From Actinomyces polynesiensis (lineage in GTDB: Bacteria; Actinomycetota; Actinomycetes; Actinomycetales; Actinomycetaceae), in the NCBI RefSeq assembly GCF_000820725.1, contig NZ_CCXH01000111.1:1-64000 (forward strand): 64,000 bases of DNA, written 5' to 3'. The notes below the pieces were generated by a model. That model had not been told where the DNA came from and searched no databases. It saw only the letters and a list, made by a program, of their open reading frames with translations. The position numbers and the translations under genes are program-made. Position 1 is the stretch's first letter, and each line of letters starts with the position of its first letter. Shown one piece after another: positions 7,974-17,086 of this stretch.

Positions 7974-9353
7974 ATGAAGAACCGCACGTTCCGGTCGATG
8001 GCGGCAGTTGCCGCAGTATCCGGAGTCGCACTGCTCGGCGCCTGCGCCCCGACCGCCGGAGGTGACTCCGACTCCGCGTCGGGGGAGTCCGGCGAGTCCG
8101 GGTCCGTGGAGGTGTCCACCGACATCTCCTCCGCTCCCGCCCAGACCCTGACCGTGTGGGACCAGGAGGTCCGCGGCGGTCAGAACGAACAGATGGAACG
8201 CCTCAACAAGGAGTTCATGGAGAAGTACCCCAACATCACCATCAACCGGGTCTCCCAGTCCTTCGACGACCTGCAGACCACTCTCCGTCTGGCCCTCACC
8301 GGCTCCGATGCGCCCGACGTCGTCGAGGCGAACAACGGTCGCAACACCATGGGCCAGTTCGTGGCCGCCGGCCAGCTGACCTGCCTGGACCCCTGGGTGA
8401 GTGCCTACGGCTGGGACCAGGAGTACTCCCAGTCGATCCTCCAGTACTCCTCCTACTCCTCCGACGGCACCACCTTCGGGGAGGGATGCGTCTACGGCCT
8501 GCCCCAGGTCGGTGAGGTCGTCGGCATCTACTACTCCAAGTCGAAGCTGGAGAAGCTCGGGCTGGAGGTGCCCACCTCCTGGGAGGACTTCTCCGCCCAG
8601 CTCGCCACCATCAAGGCCGACGGGGAGACCCCGCTGATGCTCGGCAACGTCGAGAAGTGGCCGGCCCTCCACGTCTTCGGCCCGGTCCAGGGCGCCCACG
8701 TGGACGCCGACACCGTCCGCACCCTCGCCTTCGGCAACGCGGGCGCCTCCTGGGACACCCCGGAGAACATCGCGGCAGCCACCGAACTGCAGGACTGGGC
8801 GAAGGCAGGCTACTTCAACGACGGGTTCAACGGCGTCGACTACGACACCGTGTGGCAGGAGTTCGCCAAGGGGACCGGCGCCTACCTGATCGCCGGGTCC
8901 TGGCTCGCCCCCGACCTCGAGTCCGCCATGGGTGACGATGTCGCCTTCATCGCGCCCCCCAAGGCCGACGCCATGGACAAGGTCCAGACCACCGGCGGCA
9001 CCGGGCTGCCCTTCGCCATGACGTCCGCCGCGAAGGACCCCAACGTCGCCGCCGCCTACATCGACTTCATCACCAACGCCGACGCCATGAAGGTCCTGGC
9101 GGAGACCGGCAACGTGCCCGTCAACGACACGGCCTCCTTTGCCGCCGATGAGACCGGTGTCGTCGCCGACGTGATGAACGCCTTCGACGAGGTGACCACG
9201 CAGGGCAACGTCCTGCCCTACCTCGACTACGCGACCCCGACCTTCGACCAGGTCCTCGGGGACGCCCTGCAGGGCCTGCTCGACTCCAAGTCGACCCCGC
9301 AGGAGTTCATCGACACACTGGAGACCGCTTACACGGACTTCACCGGCAAGTGA
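7974..9353 (+). CDS. Sugar-binding lipoprotein of an ABC importer (family 1)
   Basis: The 459-aa product starts with a lipoprotein signal (MKNRTFRSMAAVAAVSGVAL, then LGAC with the lipidated Cys at about residue 24) and a Ser/Gly/Asp-rich linker. The mature part has the fold seen in bacterial family-1 solute-binding proteins (LTVWDQEVRGGQNEQMERLN at the start). It would be anchored outside the membrane and pass a sugar to the two permeases downstream. A strong hairpin at 9364-9403 between this gene and the permeases probably lowers read-through, giving more binding protein than permease. Confidence 0.88.
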   Translation: MKNRTFRSMAAVAAVSGVALLGACAPTAGGDSDSASGESGESGSVEVSTDISSAPAQTLTVWDQEVRGGQNEQMERLNKEFMEKYPNITINRVSQSFDDLQTTLRLALTGSDAPDVVEANNGRNTMGQFVAAGQLTCLDPWVSAYGWDQEYSQSILQYSSYSSDGTTFGEGCVYGLPQVGEVVGIYYSKSKLEKLGLEVPTSWEDFSAQLATIKADGETPLMLGNVEKWPALHVFGPVQGAHVDADTVRTLAFGNAGASWDTPENIAAATELQDWAKAGYFNDGFNGVDYDTVWQEFAKGTGAYLIAGSWLAPDLESAMGDDVAFIAPPKADAMDKVQTTGGTGLPFAMTSAAKDPNVAAAYIDFITNADAMKVLAETGNVPVNDTASFAADETGVVADVMNAFDEVTTQGNVLPYLDYATPTFDQVLGDALQGLLDSKSTPQEFIDTLETAYTDFTGK

Positions 9354-9363
9354 GACCCGTCCG

Positions 9364-9403
9364 CCCCGCCCTCGTCCCCGGACCACCGCCGACGAGGGCG
9401 GGG
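9364..9403 (+). terminator. Hairpin between binding-protein and permease genes
   Basis: CCCCGCCCTCGTC (9364-9376) and GACGAGGGCGGGG (9391-9403) form a perfect 13-bp stem with a 14-base loop. No T-run follows. It is likely a partial terminator or mRNA-stabilising structure inside the operon. Confidence 0.65.
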
Positions 9404-9431
9404 CGCCACGCGGCCCGGAACGGAGGACCCC

Positions 9432-10403
9432 ATGAGCACCGCTGATCCCGGCACCACCCCGCCGGCGACCGGGCGCACCCCCGTGCGCGGCGGCCCCGCC
9501 CGGAGTGGGCGGGCGCCCTCGTCGCGCCAGCTCTCCAAGACACGCGGACGGACCGTGGCCTCCATCGGCCTCATGGCCCTGCCGCTGCTGGTCTACGGAC
9601 TGTTCATGCTCTACCCGCTGGGGCGGGTGGTGCTCCTGTCCCTGTACCGGTGGGACGGGCTGGGGACCGGGGTGTGGGTCGGGTGGGACAACTACCGCAC
9701 CACCTTCACCGACCCCCGCCTGGTGGGGGCCTTCGCCCACGCCATGGTCCTCATCATCTTCTACGCCGTGATCCCCCTGGTCATCGGGCTGGTGCTGGCG
9801 TCCCTGCTCGCGCGCTCGCAGGCGCGGGGCATCGGCTTCTTCCGCACCGTCGTCTTCCTGCCCCAGGTCATCGCGATGGTCGTCCTGGCCATCGCGTGGA
9901 GGCAGATCTACGCCCCCAACGGCCTGCTCAACACGACGCTGAGGGCGGTGGGGCTGGACTCCCTGACGCGGGCGTGGCTCGGCGACTACGACACCGCCCT
10001 CGTGGCCGTGGGCCTGATCGGGACCTGGGTGAGCACCGGGCTGGTGACGGTGCTGCTGATGTCCGGCATCGCGGGCATCCCCAAGGACTACTACGAGGCC
10101 GCGACCCTGGACGGGGCCGGGTGGTTCCGGCGCTTCTGGCACATCACGATCCCCGGTGTGCGCGCCGAGATCCTCGTGTCACTCACCCTGACCGTCATCG
10201 CGGCCCTGAAGACCTTCGACCTCATCTACATGACCACCTCGGGTGGGCCCGGCACGTCCACCACCGTGCCCTCCTACGAGGTCTACAACCAGGCCTTCCG
10301 GCTGGGGCAGGTCGGGACCGCGTCCTCGTTGGCGGTGGTGCTGACGCTGGTCATCTTCGTCATCAACCTGGTCATCAACCTGCTGGGGGAGAGGGAACGA
10401 TGA
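9432..10403 (+). CDS. ABC sugar transporter permease (MalF/UgpA type)
   Basis: A 323-aa membrane protein with about six transmembrane segments and the ABC permease EAA loop (YYEAATLDGAGWFRRFWHIT, near residue 220), where the ATPase docks. The N-terminal 40 residues are a Gly/Pro/Arg-rich cytoplasmic tail. It precedes its partner permease by a four-base overlap. No ATP-binding subunit is encoded nearby, so the importer probably uses a shared MsiK-like ATPase elsewhere on the chromosome. Confidence 0.88.
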   Translation: MSTADPGTTPPATGRTPVRGGPARSGRAPSSRQLSKTRGRTVASIGLMALPLLVYGLFMLYPLGRVVLLSLYRWDGLGTGVWVGWDNYRTTFTDPRLVGAFAHAMVLIIFYAVIPLVIGLVLASLLARSQARGIGFFRTVVFLPQVIAMVVLAIAWRQIYAPNGLLNTTLRAVGLDSLTRAWLGDYDTALVAVGLIGTWVSTGLVTVLLMSGIAGIPKDYYEAATLDGAGWFRRFWHITIPGVRAEILVSLTLTVIAALKTFDLIYMTTSGGPGTSTTVPSYEVYNQAFRLGQVGTASSLAVVLTLVIFVINLVINLLGERER

Positions 10404-11209
10404 GGGCCTCCCGCACGGAACGCGTGCTCAACTACGTCATCCTGACGCTCTTCGCCGTCCAGGCCCTCGTCCCCATCCTCTACGTCCTGGCCATGGCCCT
10501 GGGGTCCCAGACCATCGGGGACTCCTCCTGGGGGCACCTGGGCAACTTCGCAGCCGCCTGGCAGCAGGGGCACTTCTCCCAGTACATGCGCAACTCCGTG
10601 GTGATCGCCGTCATCGTGGTGTCGGTGGCGCTGCTGCTGTCCCTGATGAGTGGCTACGTGCTGGGGATCCTGCGACCCCGCGGGTCGAGCATCCTCTTCT
10701 ACGTCTTCCTGCTCGGCATCATGGTGCCGTCTGAGGCCATCGTCCTGCCGCTCTTCTTCGACCTGCGCACCCTGGGCCTCACCGACACGGTGTGGGCGAT
10801 CGCCCTGCCCCAGATCGCCCAGTCCCTCGCCTTCGGCACCTTCTGGATGCGGGCCTACTTCCGCGGCGTCGACCCGGCGATCCTGGAGGCCGCCCGACTC
10901 GACGGTGCCGGGGACGTGCGGATCCTGCGCTCGATCCTGCTGCCCATCGGACGGCCCGCGATCGTCACCCAGATCGTGCTGACCTTCATGTGGACCTGGA
11001 ACGACTTCCTCATTCCCTTGGTGATGTCGCCCTCCGGGAAGCTGCGCACCGCGCCACTGGGCCTGGCCTTCTTCCAGGGGCAGTACACGCAGGGATCGAC
11101 CCTGCTGGCCGCGGGTGCGGTGCTGGTGGCCCTGCCGATGGTGGTGCTGTACCTGGTCCTGCAGAAGCAGTTCATCTCCGGCATGACCGACGGGGCCGTC
11201 AAGGGCTGA
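10400..11209 (+). CDS. ABC sugar transporter permease (MalG/UgpE type)
   Basis: 269 aa, six predicted membrane segments, EAA loop at ILEAARLDGAGDVRILRSIL. The ATG overlaps the previous stop (ATGA), which indicates translational coupling. With the preceding genes it makes the complete membrane part of one sugar importer: binding protein plus two permeases. Confidence 0.88.
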   Translation: MRASRTERVLNYVILTLFAVQALVPILYVLAMALGSQTIGDSSWGHLGNFAAAWQQGHFSQYMRNSVVIAVIVVSVALLLSLMSGYVLGILRPRGSSILFYVFLLGIMVPSEAIVLPLFFDLRTLGLTDTVWAIALPQIAQSLAFGTFWMRAYFRGVDPAILEAARLDGAGDVRILRSILLPIGRPAIVTQIVLTFMWTWNDFLIPLVMSPSGKLRTAPLGLAFFQGQYTQGSTLLAAGAVLVALPMVVLYLVLQKQFISGMTDGAVKG

Positions 11210-11270
11210 CACCCCTCACGACCGGCGAGGCGTGCCTCGGGGTGGGGGGAGGGTGGGTGGCCTCCGGACC

Positions 11271-13559
11271 TCATCGATCCAGGACGACGTCCACACTGTG
11301 CTCCGGGCTGAGGTCCAGGCGGCGCAGCAGTTGGGCGTTGAGTGCGACGACCACCGTGGAGGCCGACATCAGCAGGGCGCCGATGCTCATCGGCATGACG
11401 AAGCCGATGGGCGCCAGGACGCCTGCGGCCAGCGGCACCGAGACCAGGTTGTACCCGGCGGCCCACCACAGGTTCTGCTGCATCTTGCGGTAGCTGGCCC
11501 GCGACAACTCGATGACGGAGAGCACGGAGCGTGGGTCCGAGCTGGCCAGGATCACGCCCGCGGAGCTGATGGCGACATCGGTGCCCGCACCGATCGCGAT
11601 GCCGACATCGGCCCTGGCCAGGGCGGGGGCATCATTGACGCCGTCACCCACCATCGCGACCTTGTGACCCTCCGACTGCAACTGCTCCACACGCTGGGCC
11701 TTGTCCTCGGGACGCACCCCGGCGAAGACCCGGTCGATGCCGAGGTCCCCGGCGACGGAGTCCGCCACTGCCTGGGCGTCCCCCGTGATCATCACGACCC
11801 GGACGCCGAGTGCGTGCAGGGCGTCCACGGCCTGGTGGGACTCGGGGCGGACCTCGTCGGCCAGGCGCAGGGCGCCGGCCACCTCCCCGTCGACGAGGAC
11901 GTGGAGGATGATCGCCCCCTGCTCACGCCAGGAACCGGAGACCGGGAGCTCGGCGACGTGGCGTTCCTCCAGGAGGCGGGGACCCCCGACCTCCACCACT
12001 GAACCCTCCACCTCGGCCCGCACGCCCACGGCAGGGGAGGAGGAGAAGTCGGAGGCGGTGGGGACGTCCAGGCCACGGGAGTGGGCCTCCGCCGTGATGG
12101 CACGCGCCAGCGGGTGTTCGGAGTCGGTCTCCGCCGCGGCGGCCAGGGCCAGAACACGGTCCTCGCCCGTGCCAGTGGTTGCCTCCACGGCGGTGAGTGC
12201 CGGCTCGCCCCTGGTCAGGGTGCCGGTCTTGTCGAAGAGGACGGTGTCGACGGTGCGCATGGACTCCAGGGCGAGCCGGTCCTTGACCAGGACGCCCCCG
12301 CGGGCCGCGCGTTCGGTGGCGATGGAGACCACCAGGGGGATGGCGAGGCCCAGGGCATGGGGGCAGGCGATGACGAGGACGGTGATGGTGCGCACCACTG
12401 CGTCGCTGGGCTGGCCGAGCAGGGTCCACACGAGGGCGGTCACCGCTGCTGCACCCAGGGCGAACCAGAACAGCCATCCGGCGGCCCGGTCGGCGAGGCG
12501 CTGGGCGCGGGAGAAGGAACCCTGCGCATCCGCGACCAGCTTGCGGATGCCGGCCAGGGCGGTGTCGTCACCGACCGCGCTCACCTCCACCCGCAGTCCG
12601 GAGTCCGTGGCGACGGTGCCGGCGACCACCTGGTCCCCGGTGCCGCGGTGGACGGGTCGGGACTCACCGGTGACCATGGACTCGTCCATGGCGGCGGCAC
12701 CCTCCACGATGCGACCGTCCGCGGGCACCGCGGCCCCCGGGCGCACCACCACGACGTCACCGACGAGGAGGTCGGCGGGGGCGACCGTGACGGTCCCGGA
12801 GCCGGAGACCTTCTCGGCCTCATCGGGCAGGAGCGCGGCCAGGGAGTCCAGGGCTGTGGAGGTCTGGGCCAGGGAGCGCATCTCGACCCAGTGGCCCAAC
12901 AGCATGATGACCACCAGCAGGGCCAGCTCCCACCAGAACTCCAGGGTGTGGTCCAGCAGGTGCAGACTCGCCCCCCACGAGGCAAGGAAGGCGACGGTGA
13001 TGGCCAGGCCGATGAGCAGCATCATGCCCGGCTTGCGTGAGCGGATCTCGGAGACGGCACCCGTCAGGAAGGGCCAGCCGCCCCAGACGTAGACGACGGT
13101 GCCCAGCAGGGGGGAGACCCACTGCGCCCACGCACCGGCAGGCAGGTCGTAGCCGACGAGGTGGGCGAACATCGGGCTGAAGGCGACCACGGGGACCGAG
13201 ACCGCGAGCATCGTCCAGAAGAGGCGCCGGAAGCGGGCGACGTGGCCGGTGTGCCCGCCGTGGCCCATGTGCGACATGTCGTGGTCCATGCCGGGCATGG
13301 AACCCATACCCGGCATCGAGTCCATGGCACCCATGCCTGCCCCGGACATGTCGTGGTCCGTGTGGCCCGAGCCGTGGTGGCCCGCGTGGCTGTCGTGGTC
13401 CGCAGGGATGTGGTGGCCGGCGTGGTGGTCATGGCCGGTGTGCCCGTCGTGACCACCGTGTCCCGTGTCGTGGCCGGAACGACCCGTCCGGTGGGCGTGG
13501 TCGTCCTGGGGCCCGGGTGCGCTGTCGTGGCTGTGCTCATGCTCGTCTCTGGCGCTCAT
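11271..13559 (-). CDS. copB: Copper-exporting P1B-type ATPase, CopB-like
   Basis: 762 aa. The first 110 residues are a His/Gly/Asp/Met-rich metal-binding tail with many HxxH and MxGM elements. Then come a CPH membrane motif (CPHALGLAIP), the phosphorylation site DKTGTLT, TGES, SEHPLA and the hinge GDGVNDAP. CPH rather than CPC and the His-rich tail, in place of CxxC domains, mark the CopB subgroup, which exports Cu (possibly Cu2+ or Ag+). A 17-bp CsoR-like operator overlaps the -10 (TATAAC), eight bases before the ATG, so copper-responsive derepression of a leaderless mRNA is likely. Confidence 0.9.
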   Translation of the reverse strand: MSARDEHEHSHDSAPGPQDDHAHRTGRSGHDTGHGGHDGHTGHDHHAGHHIPADHDSHAGHHGSGHTDHDMSGAGMGAMDSMPGMGSMPGMDHDMSHMGHGGHTGHVARFRRLFWTMLAVSVPVVAFSPMFAHLVGYDLPAGAWAQWVSPLLGTVVYVWGGWPFLTGAVSEIRSRKPGMMLLIGLAITVAFLASWGASLHLLDHTLEFWWELALLVVIMLLGHWVEMRSLAQTSTALDSLAALLPDEAEKVSGSGTVTVAPADLLVGDVVVVRPGAAVPADGRIVEGAAAMDESMVTGESRPVHRGTGDQVVAGTVATDSGLRVEVSAVGDDTALAGIRKLVADAQGSFSRAQRLADRAAGWLFWFALGAAAVTALVWTLLGQPSDAVVRTITVLVIACPHALGLAIPLVVSIATERAARGGVLVKDRLALESMRTVDTVLFDKTGTLTRGEPALTAVEATTGTGEDRVLALAAAAETDSEHPLARAITAEAHSRGLDVPTASDFSSSPAVGVRAEVEGSVVEVGGPRLLEERHVAELPVSGSWREQGAIILHVLVDGEVAGALRLADEVRPESHQAVDALHALGVRVVMITGDAQAVADSVAGDLGIDRVFAGVRPEDKAQRVEQLQSEGHKVAMVGDGVNDAPALARADVGIAIGAGTDVAISSAGVILASSDPRSVLSVIELSRASYRKMQQNLWWAAGYNLVSVPLAAGVLAPIGFVMPMSIGALLMSASTVVVALNAQLLRRLDLSPEHSVDVVLDR

Positions 13560-13567
13560 GCTCCCAT

Positions 13568-13587
13568 GTTATACCCCATGGGGGTAT
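13568..13587 (-). promoter_or_regulatory. CsoR-like operator overlapping the copB -10
   Basis: ATACCCC-atg-GGGGTAT (13571-13587) is a perfect inverted repeat of the type bound by CsoR-family copper sensors. It overlaps TATAAC on the minus strand (13568-13573), so bound repressor would block RNA polymerase. No csoR gene is in the window. Confidence 0.7.
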
Positions 13588-13783
13588 CTGTCGCGGGAAG
13601 GGGACAACTGCTGCGCACCGGCACCCGCAGGACCCCGCCACCGACACGTGGTCCCGACGGCGGAGAGGTCCCACCGGGGGTCCCGGGCCGACGGGACGAC
13701 GCGTCGGTGCTGTCGCCCACTGTCGCTCACCGTCCCTCCCGTCATCCGACCCTGCCCGGGGCGGGGCACGGGCCGGGGAAGCC

Positions 13784-14620
13784 TCAGCGCGTCAGCAGTC
13801 CGGCGTCGACGGGGACCTGGGACCCGGTGATGTAGCGCGCCCGGTCCGAGGCGAGAAAGAGGACGAGCTCCGCCACGTCGTCGACCTCCACCCATGGGAC
13901 CGGCAGCAGGTTGCCGGCGGAGCGTTCGGCGATCTCCCGGGGCGTGGACCCCTCCTGTTCGGCCAGTCCGTCGTTGAACGCGGAGTTGACGCCGGTGGGG
14001 TGGATGGACACGACGCGCACGCCGTGCGGGGCCAGCTCGATCGCCCAGGACTTCGTCAGACCCACCAGGCCCCACTTGCTGGCCACGTAGTGCGACAGGT
14101 TCGCGAACCCACGCAGCCCGGCGACGGAGGAGTTGTTGATGATGACTCCCGACCTCTGTGCGACGAAGGTCGGGATGACGGCACGCGCGGTCAGCCAGGC
14201 ACCCTTGAGGTTGATGTCGAGGACGGCGTCCCACTGGTCCTCGGTCATCTCCACGGCCCGGGCGTAGGACCCGACCCCGGCATTGTTGAAGAGCACGTCG
14301 ATGCGTCCGAAGCGTGCCAGGGCCGCCGAGACCGCGGCCTCCAGGTCGGCGGCCTCGCGCACGTCGCCGGTGGCGGCGAGGAACTGGCCGCCGTTGGCCT
14401 CGATCTCCTCGCCCAGGGACTCCAGGGCTGCGGACTCGTCGGCCACGTAGGCGGGGTAGGAGAGGGGTCGGTCCAGGTCGAAACCCACCACGGCGGCGTT
14501 GTTGCGGGCGAAGGCGAGGGCCGCGGCGCGCCCCTGGCCGGAACCGGCACCGGTGATGAAGACGACCTTGCCGGTGAAGTCCTCGGTGGTGGGGGTGGGG
14601 GAGATGACGGGTTCTGGCAT
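13784..14620 (-). CDS. Short-chain dehydrogenase/reductase
   Basis: The 278-aa protein has a classical SDR layout: TGAGSGQG nucleotide loop near residue 22, NNAG near 105, the catalytic Ser in INNSSVAG and YxxxK (YVASK). SDRs oxidise or reduce alcohol/ketone groups with NAD(P). The start at 14620 is set by GGAGGACCTC directly upstream; longer frames upstream are low complexity. Substrate unknown; no pathway partner lies next to it. Confidence 0.85.
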   Translation of the reverse strand: MPEPVISPTPTTEDFTGKVVFITGAGSGQGRAAALAFARNNAAVVGFDLDRPLSYPAYVADESAALESLGEEIEANGGQFLAATGDVREAADLEAAVSAALARFGRIDVLFNNAGVGSYARAVEMTEDQWDAVLDINLKGAWLTARAVIPTFVAQRSGVIINNSSVAGLRGFANLSHYVASKWGLVGLTKSWAIELAPHGVRVVSIHPTGVNSAFNDGLAEQEGSTPREIAERSAGNLLPVPWVEVDDVAELVLFLASDRARYITGSQVPVDAGLLTR

Positions 14621-14926
14621 GAGGTCCTCCGGGTGGGTCGGGTCGCCGGCCGGTGGTCGGTGCGAGGCCCGGTGCGGCGCGGGTTGTCGGTGGTGGGGCC
14701 CGGCGGTGTCCGCTGCGTCGCGCGGGCGCCGGGCGTGTCCGGACCCGACGAGGGCGCCCCCGCACCGGGTCCCGTGGTGGGACACGGCCCCTCCGCAGGC
14801 GTGCCCGTGATGAGGAGGATGCCCCCTGCGGGGCACTGTCTCGGTCGTCGAACCGCCATCCGGGACCTCGTGAACGGGTCCTCGGACCCCGGTGGCACCG
14901 ACCGCACCGGCGTCGCGTGCGGCGCG

Positions 14927-15065
14927 GCGGGTGCGCGGTGCCCGGTGCGTGGAGGGGACCCGTGGGTGGAGTGCCCGGCGGGTGCGCGGTGCCCGGTGCG
15001 TGGAGGGGACCCGTGGGTGGAGTGCCCGGCGGGTGGAGTGGCCGGTGGGTGGAGGGGACCGGTGT
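14927..15065. repeat. 51-bp tandem repeat between SDR and App1 genes
   Basis: Two exact 51-bp units (14927-14977, 14978-15028) and a shortened third (15029-15065) that abuts the App1-like stop codon. The unit contains GTGCGTGGAGGGGACCCGTG. The remaining intergenic DNA (14621-14926) holds no gene or structure I can identify, beyond presumably the SDR promoter. Confidence 0.85.
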
Positions 15066-15067
15066 GG

Positions 15068-16438
15068 TCAGGACTCCCGGTCGGGTGTCGGGCCCGCCAG
15101 CTCGCCGGGGGTGGCGTCCTCGCCCTCGTCCCGCGCACCCGGGTCGGTCATCCGCGCCAGGCGACGGTCGATGCCGCCCCGGCGCATGCTGTCCAGCAGT
15201 TCCGTGCCGTCGCTCCCGTACCAGACCGGGATGTCCTCGGGCACGGACCAGAGGGCGTCGGGGACCAGGGGCACGGGCGTGCCGTGGGCCAGGACCTGCT
15301 CGAGCTCGGACAGGGAGCGGATGGCGATACCCGCCACCCGGTCGGGGTGCTCGCGGGAGAACTCCGCGTAGATCATCGGGTCGCGCTGCCCGTCATCGCC
15401 CACCAGGATCCAGCTCACCTGTGGCAGGTCGGAGGCCAGGCGGCGCAGCTCGCGACGCTTGTGCGCGGGCCCGGAGCGGAACCAGCCGCTGTTGGAGGGG
15501 CCGAAGTCCGTCATGAGGAACGCCCCGCGGGGATAGTGCAGGCGCGCCAGGAAGTCACGCACCGTGGGCACCACGTTCCACGCACCCGTCGACAGGTAGA
15601 CGACCGGGGCGGGCAGCAGGCCCTGGGGCAGGGTGGTGGGATCGGTCTCCTTCCGGTGCTGGCGTCTGCCGGCCACCAGTGCCACCCGGTTGAGCATCTC
15701 CGCCATGCCGGGCACGGCCTCCCGGGAGGAGACCCAATCCAGGAAGGCGTGCTTCACCGCGACCAGGAGGCGCGGCACCATCGAGACCATCACCGTGTCG
15801 TCGATGTCGGAGACCAGACCCAGGTGCTCCCCGTCACCGACCACGCGCAGGGCGAGGTGGGTGGGGGCACCGGCGCGCAGGCGCGCACCCGGTGAGCGGC
15901 CTGGGTCCGTGCCCGTGCCCGGTGCCGTGCCCGTCCCCGCGCTCGCGTCGCCCTCGTCGCCCCGGCTCCCGAGGGGCCGCAGCCTCCCCGCCACGAGCTC
16001 CACCCGCAGGGGGGTGTCGCCCTCGTCGATGCCGGCCGCCTCGACGTCACCCGCGTGGAGGACCTGCAGGGTGGCCTGGTGCCAGCCGGGGGTGAGGCCG
16101 TGGTCCAACAGCGTGAGGTCGACGTACCCGCCGGCGTCGGCGAAGGTGATGGTGCGGGCACGCCCGCAGGTCACCAGGACGGGTTGGCGGGGGATCTGCG
16201 CGTCCATGAACTGTCGCCACCCGCGACGTTGCCCCAACCAGTCGCGCTGGTCGCCGGTGCGCGTCATCAGCGCGCGTCCCAGCACCCGCGCCGTGGACTG
16301 TGAGCCGTAGCCCCCGAAGGCGATGATGCCGGGGTAGCACCCGGTCCACCCCAGGTAGCGCGCCAGCAGCGTGCTGGTCCGCTCGTCGAGGGCGGCGACG
16401 GCCGAGAGCAGGGGGGAGGGGGACTCGTCGTCGATCAT
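15068..16438 (-). CDS. App1-family (DUF2183) phosphatase-like protein
   Basis: The 456-aa protein contains the DUF2183/App1 catalytic motif SDIDDTVM (HAD-type DxDxT) at about residue 215, then STGAWN and [10 protein letters not shown] further on, as in App1-family phosphatidate phosphatases. The N-terminal half (about 40-150) matches the accessory region of bacterial members. A Gly/Thr/Ala/Asp-rich low-complexity insert sits just before the catalytic domain. The yeast protein dephosphorylates phosphatidate; the bacterial substrate is not established. Confidence 0.82.
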   Translation of the reverse strand: MIDDESPSPLLSAVAALDERTSTLLARYLGWTGCYPGIIAFGGYGSQSTARVLGRALMTRTGDQRDWLGQRRGWRQFMDAQIPRQPVLVTCGRARTITFADAGGYVDLTLLDHGLTPGWHQATLQVLHAGDVEAAGIDEGDTPLRVELVAGRLRPLGSRGDEGDASAGTGTAPGTGTDPGRSPGARLRAGAPTHLALRVVGDGEHLGLVSDIDDTVMVSMVPRLLVAVKHAFLDWVSSREAVPGMAEMLNRVALVAGRRQHRKETDPTTLPQGLLPAPVVYLSTGAWNVVPTVRDFLARLHYPRGAFLMTDFGPSNSGWFRSGPAHKRRELRRLASDLPQVSWILVGDDGQRDPMIYAEFSREHPDRVAGIAIRSLSELEQVLAHGTPVPLVPDALWSVPEDIPVWYGSDGTELLDSMRRGGIDRRLARMTDPGARDEGEDATPGELAGPTPDRES

Positions 16439-16690
16439 CGGGTGGGTTCCTGGAGGACGGGGGGACGGCCGGGCATGGTCCCATCATCGCGCAGTGGGAC
16501 GTGGAGGGGCGGATCTGGCCCCTGCGGGTGTCGAGGAGCGGCCGCGCCCCTGTCGTCAGGGGGTGTGGACGGGGCCCACCACCGCCCCCGCATCCCCGCC
16601 GGGTCCGGGAACTCCCAGGGTTCTCCCCGATGCGCGCGTGCCCCGGCACTGGGATGATCAGGGGTGAACCTATCTGGAGGGACCACAGCC

Positions 16691-17074
16691 ATGGCTGAAC
16701 AGAATGACGACAAGGCACGCACCTTCACCGAGCGCATCGAGGTGGCGGGCAGCGAAGCGGTGGCCACCATCAAGAAGCTCGTCGCCGACGGCGACGTGCG
16801 GCGCATCATCATCCGCGACCAGCAGGGCAAGCAGCTGCTCGCCGTGCCCATGAACGCCGGTGTCGCCGCAGGTGGCATCGCGGTCCTCGCCTCCCCGACC
16901 GTCGCGGCCATCACCGCGCTGGTGGCCGTCCTGGCCAAGGTGCGCCTGGAGGTCGAGCGCACGGACGTCAACCCCAGGGGCCCCGTGGTCGACGTGGAGG
17001 TCCACGACATCCAGGTCCACGAGCCCACGGCCTCGGGGACCGACACGCACGAGGACGGTCCCACCCAGTCCTGA
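16691..17074 (+). CDS. DUF4342 domain protein
   Basis: A 127-aa protein with the DUF4342 pattern: FTERIEVAGSEAVATIKKLV, then RRIIIRDQQGKQLLAVPMNA, a hydrophobic segment (about 55-80) and an acidic tail. The domain is widespread in actinobacteria and Firmicutes and its role is unknown. The start is MAEQND at 16691, with GGAGG ten bases upstream. It converges with the MFS gene. Confidence 0.8.
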   Translation: MAEQNDDKARTFTERIEVAGSEAVATIKKLVADGDVRRIIIRDQQGKQLLAVPMNAGVAAGGIAVLASPTVAAITALVAVLAKVRLEVERTDVNPRGPVVDVEVHDIQVHEPTASGTDTHEDGPTQS

Positions 17075-17086
17075 GGTCGGCCTCCC

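Noticed and set aside
7842-10142. 766-aa minus-strand frame opposite kinase, binding protein and permease
   Set aside because: Antisense shadow, rich in Gly/Val/Asp/His with no recognisable fold; the plus-strand genes have clear motifs.
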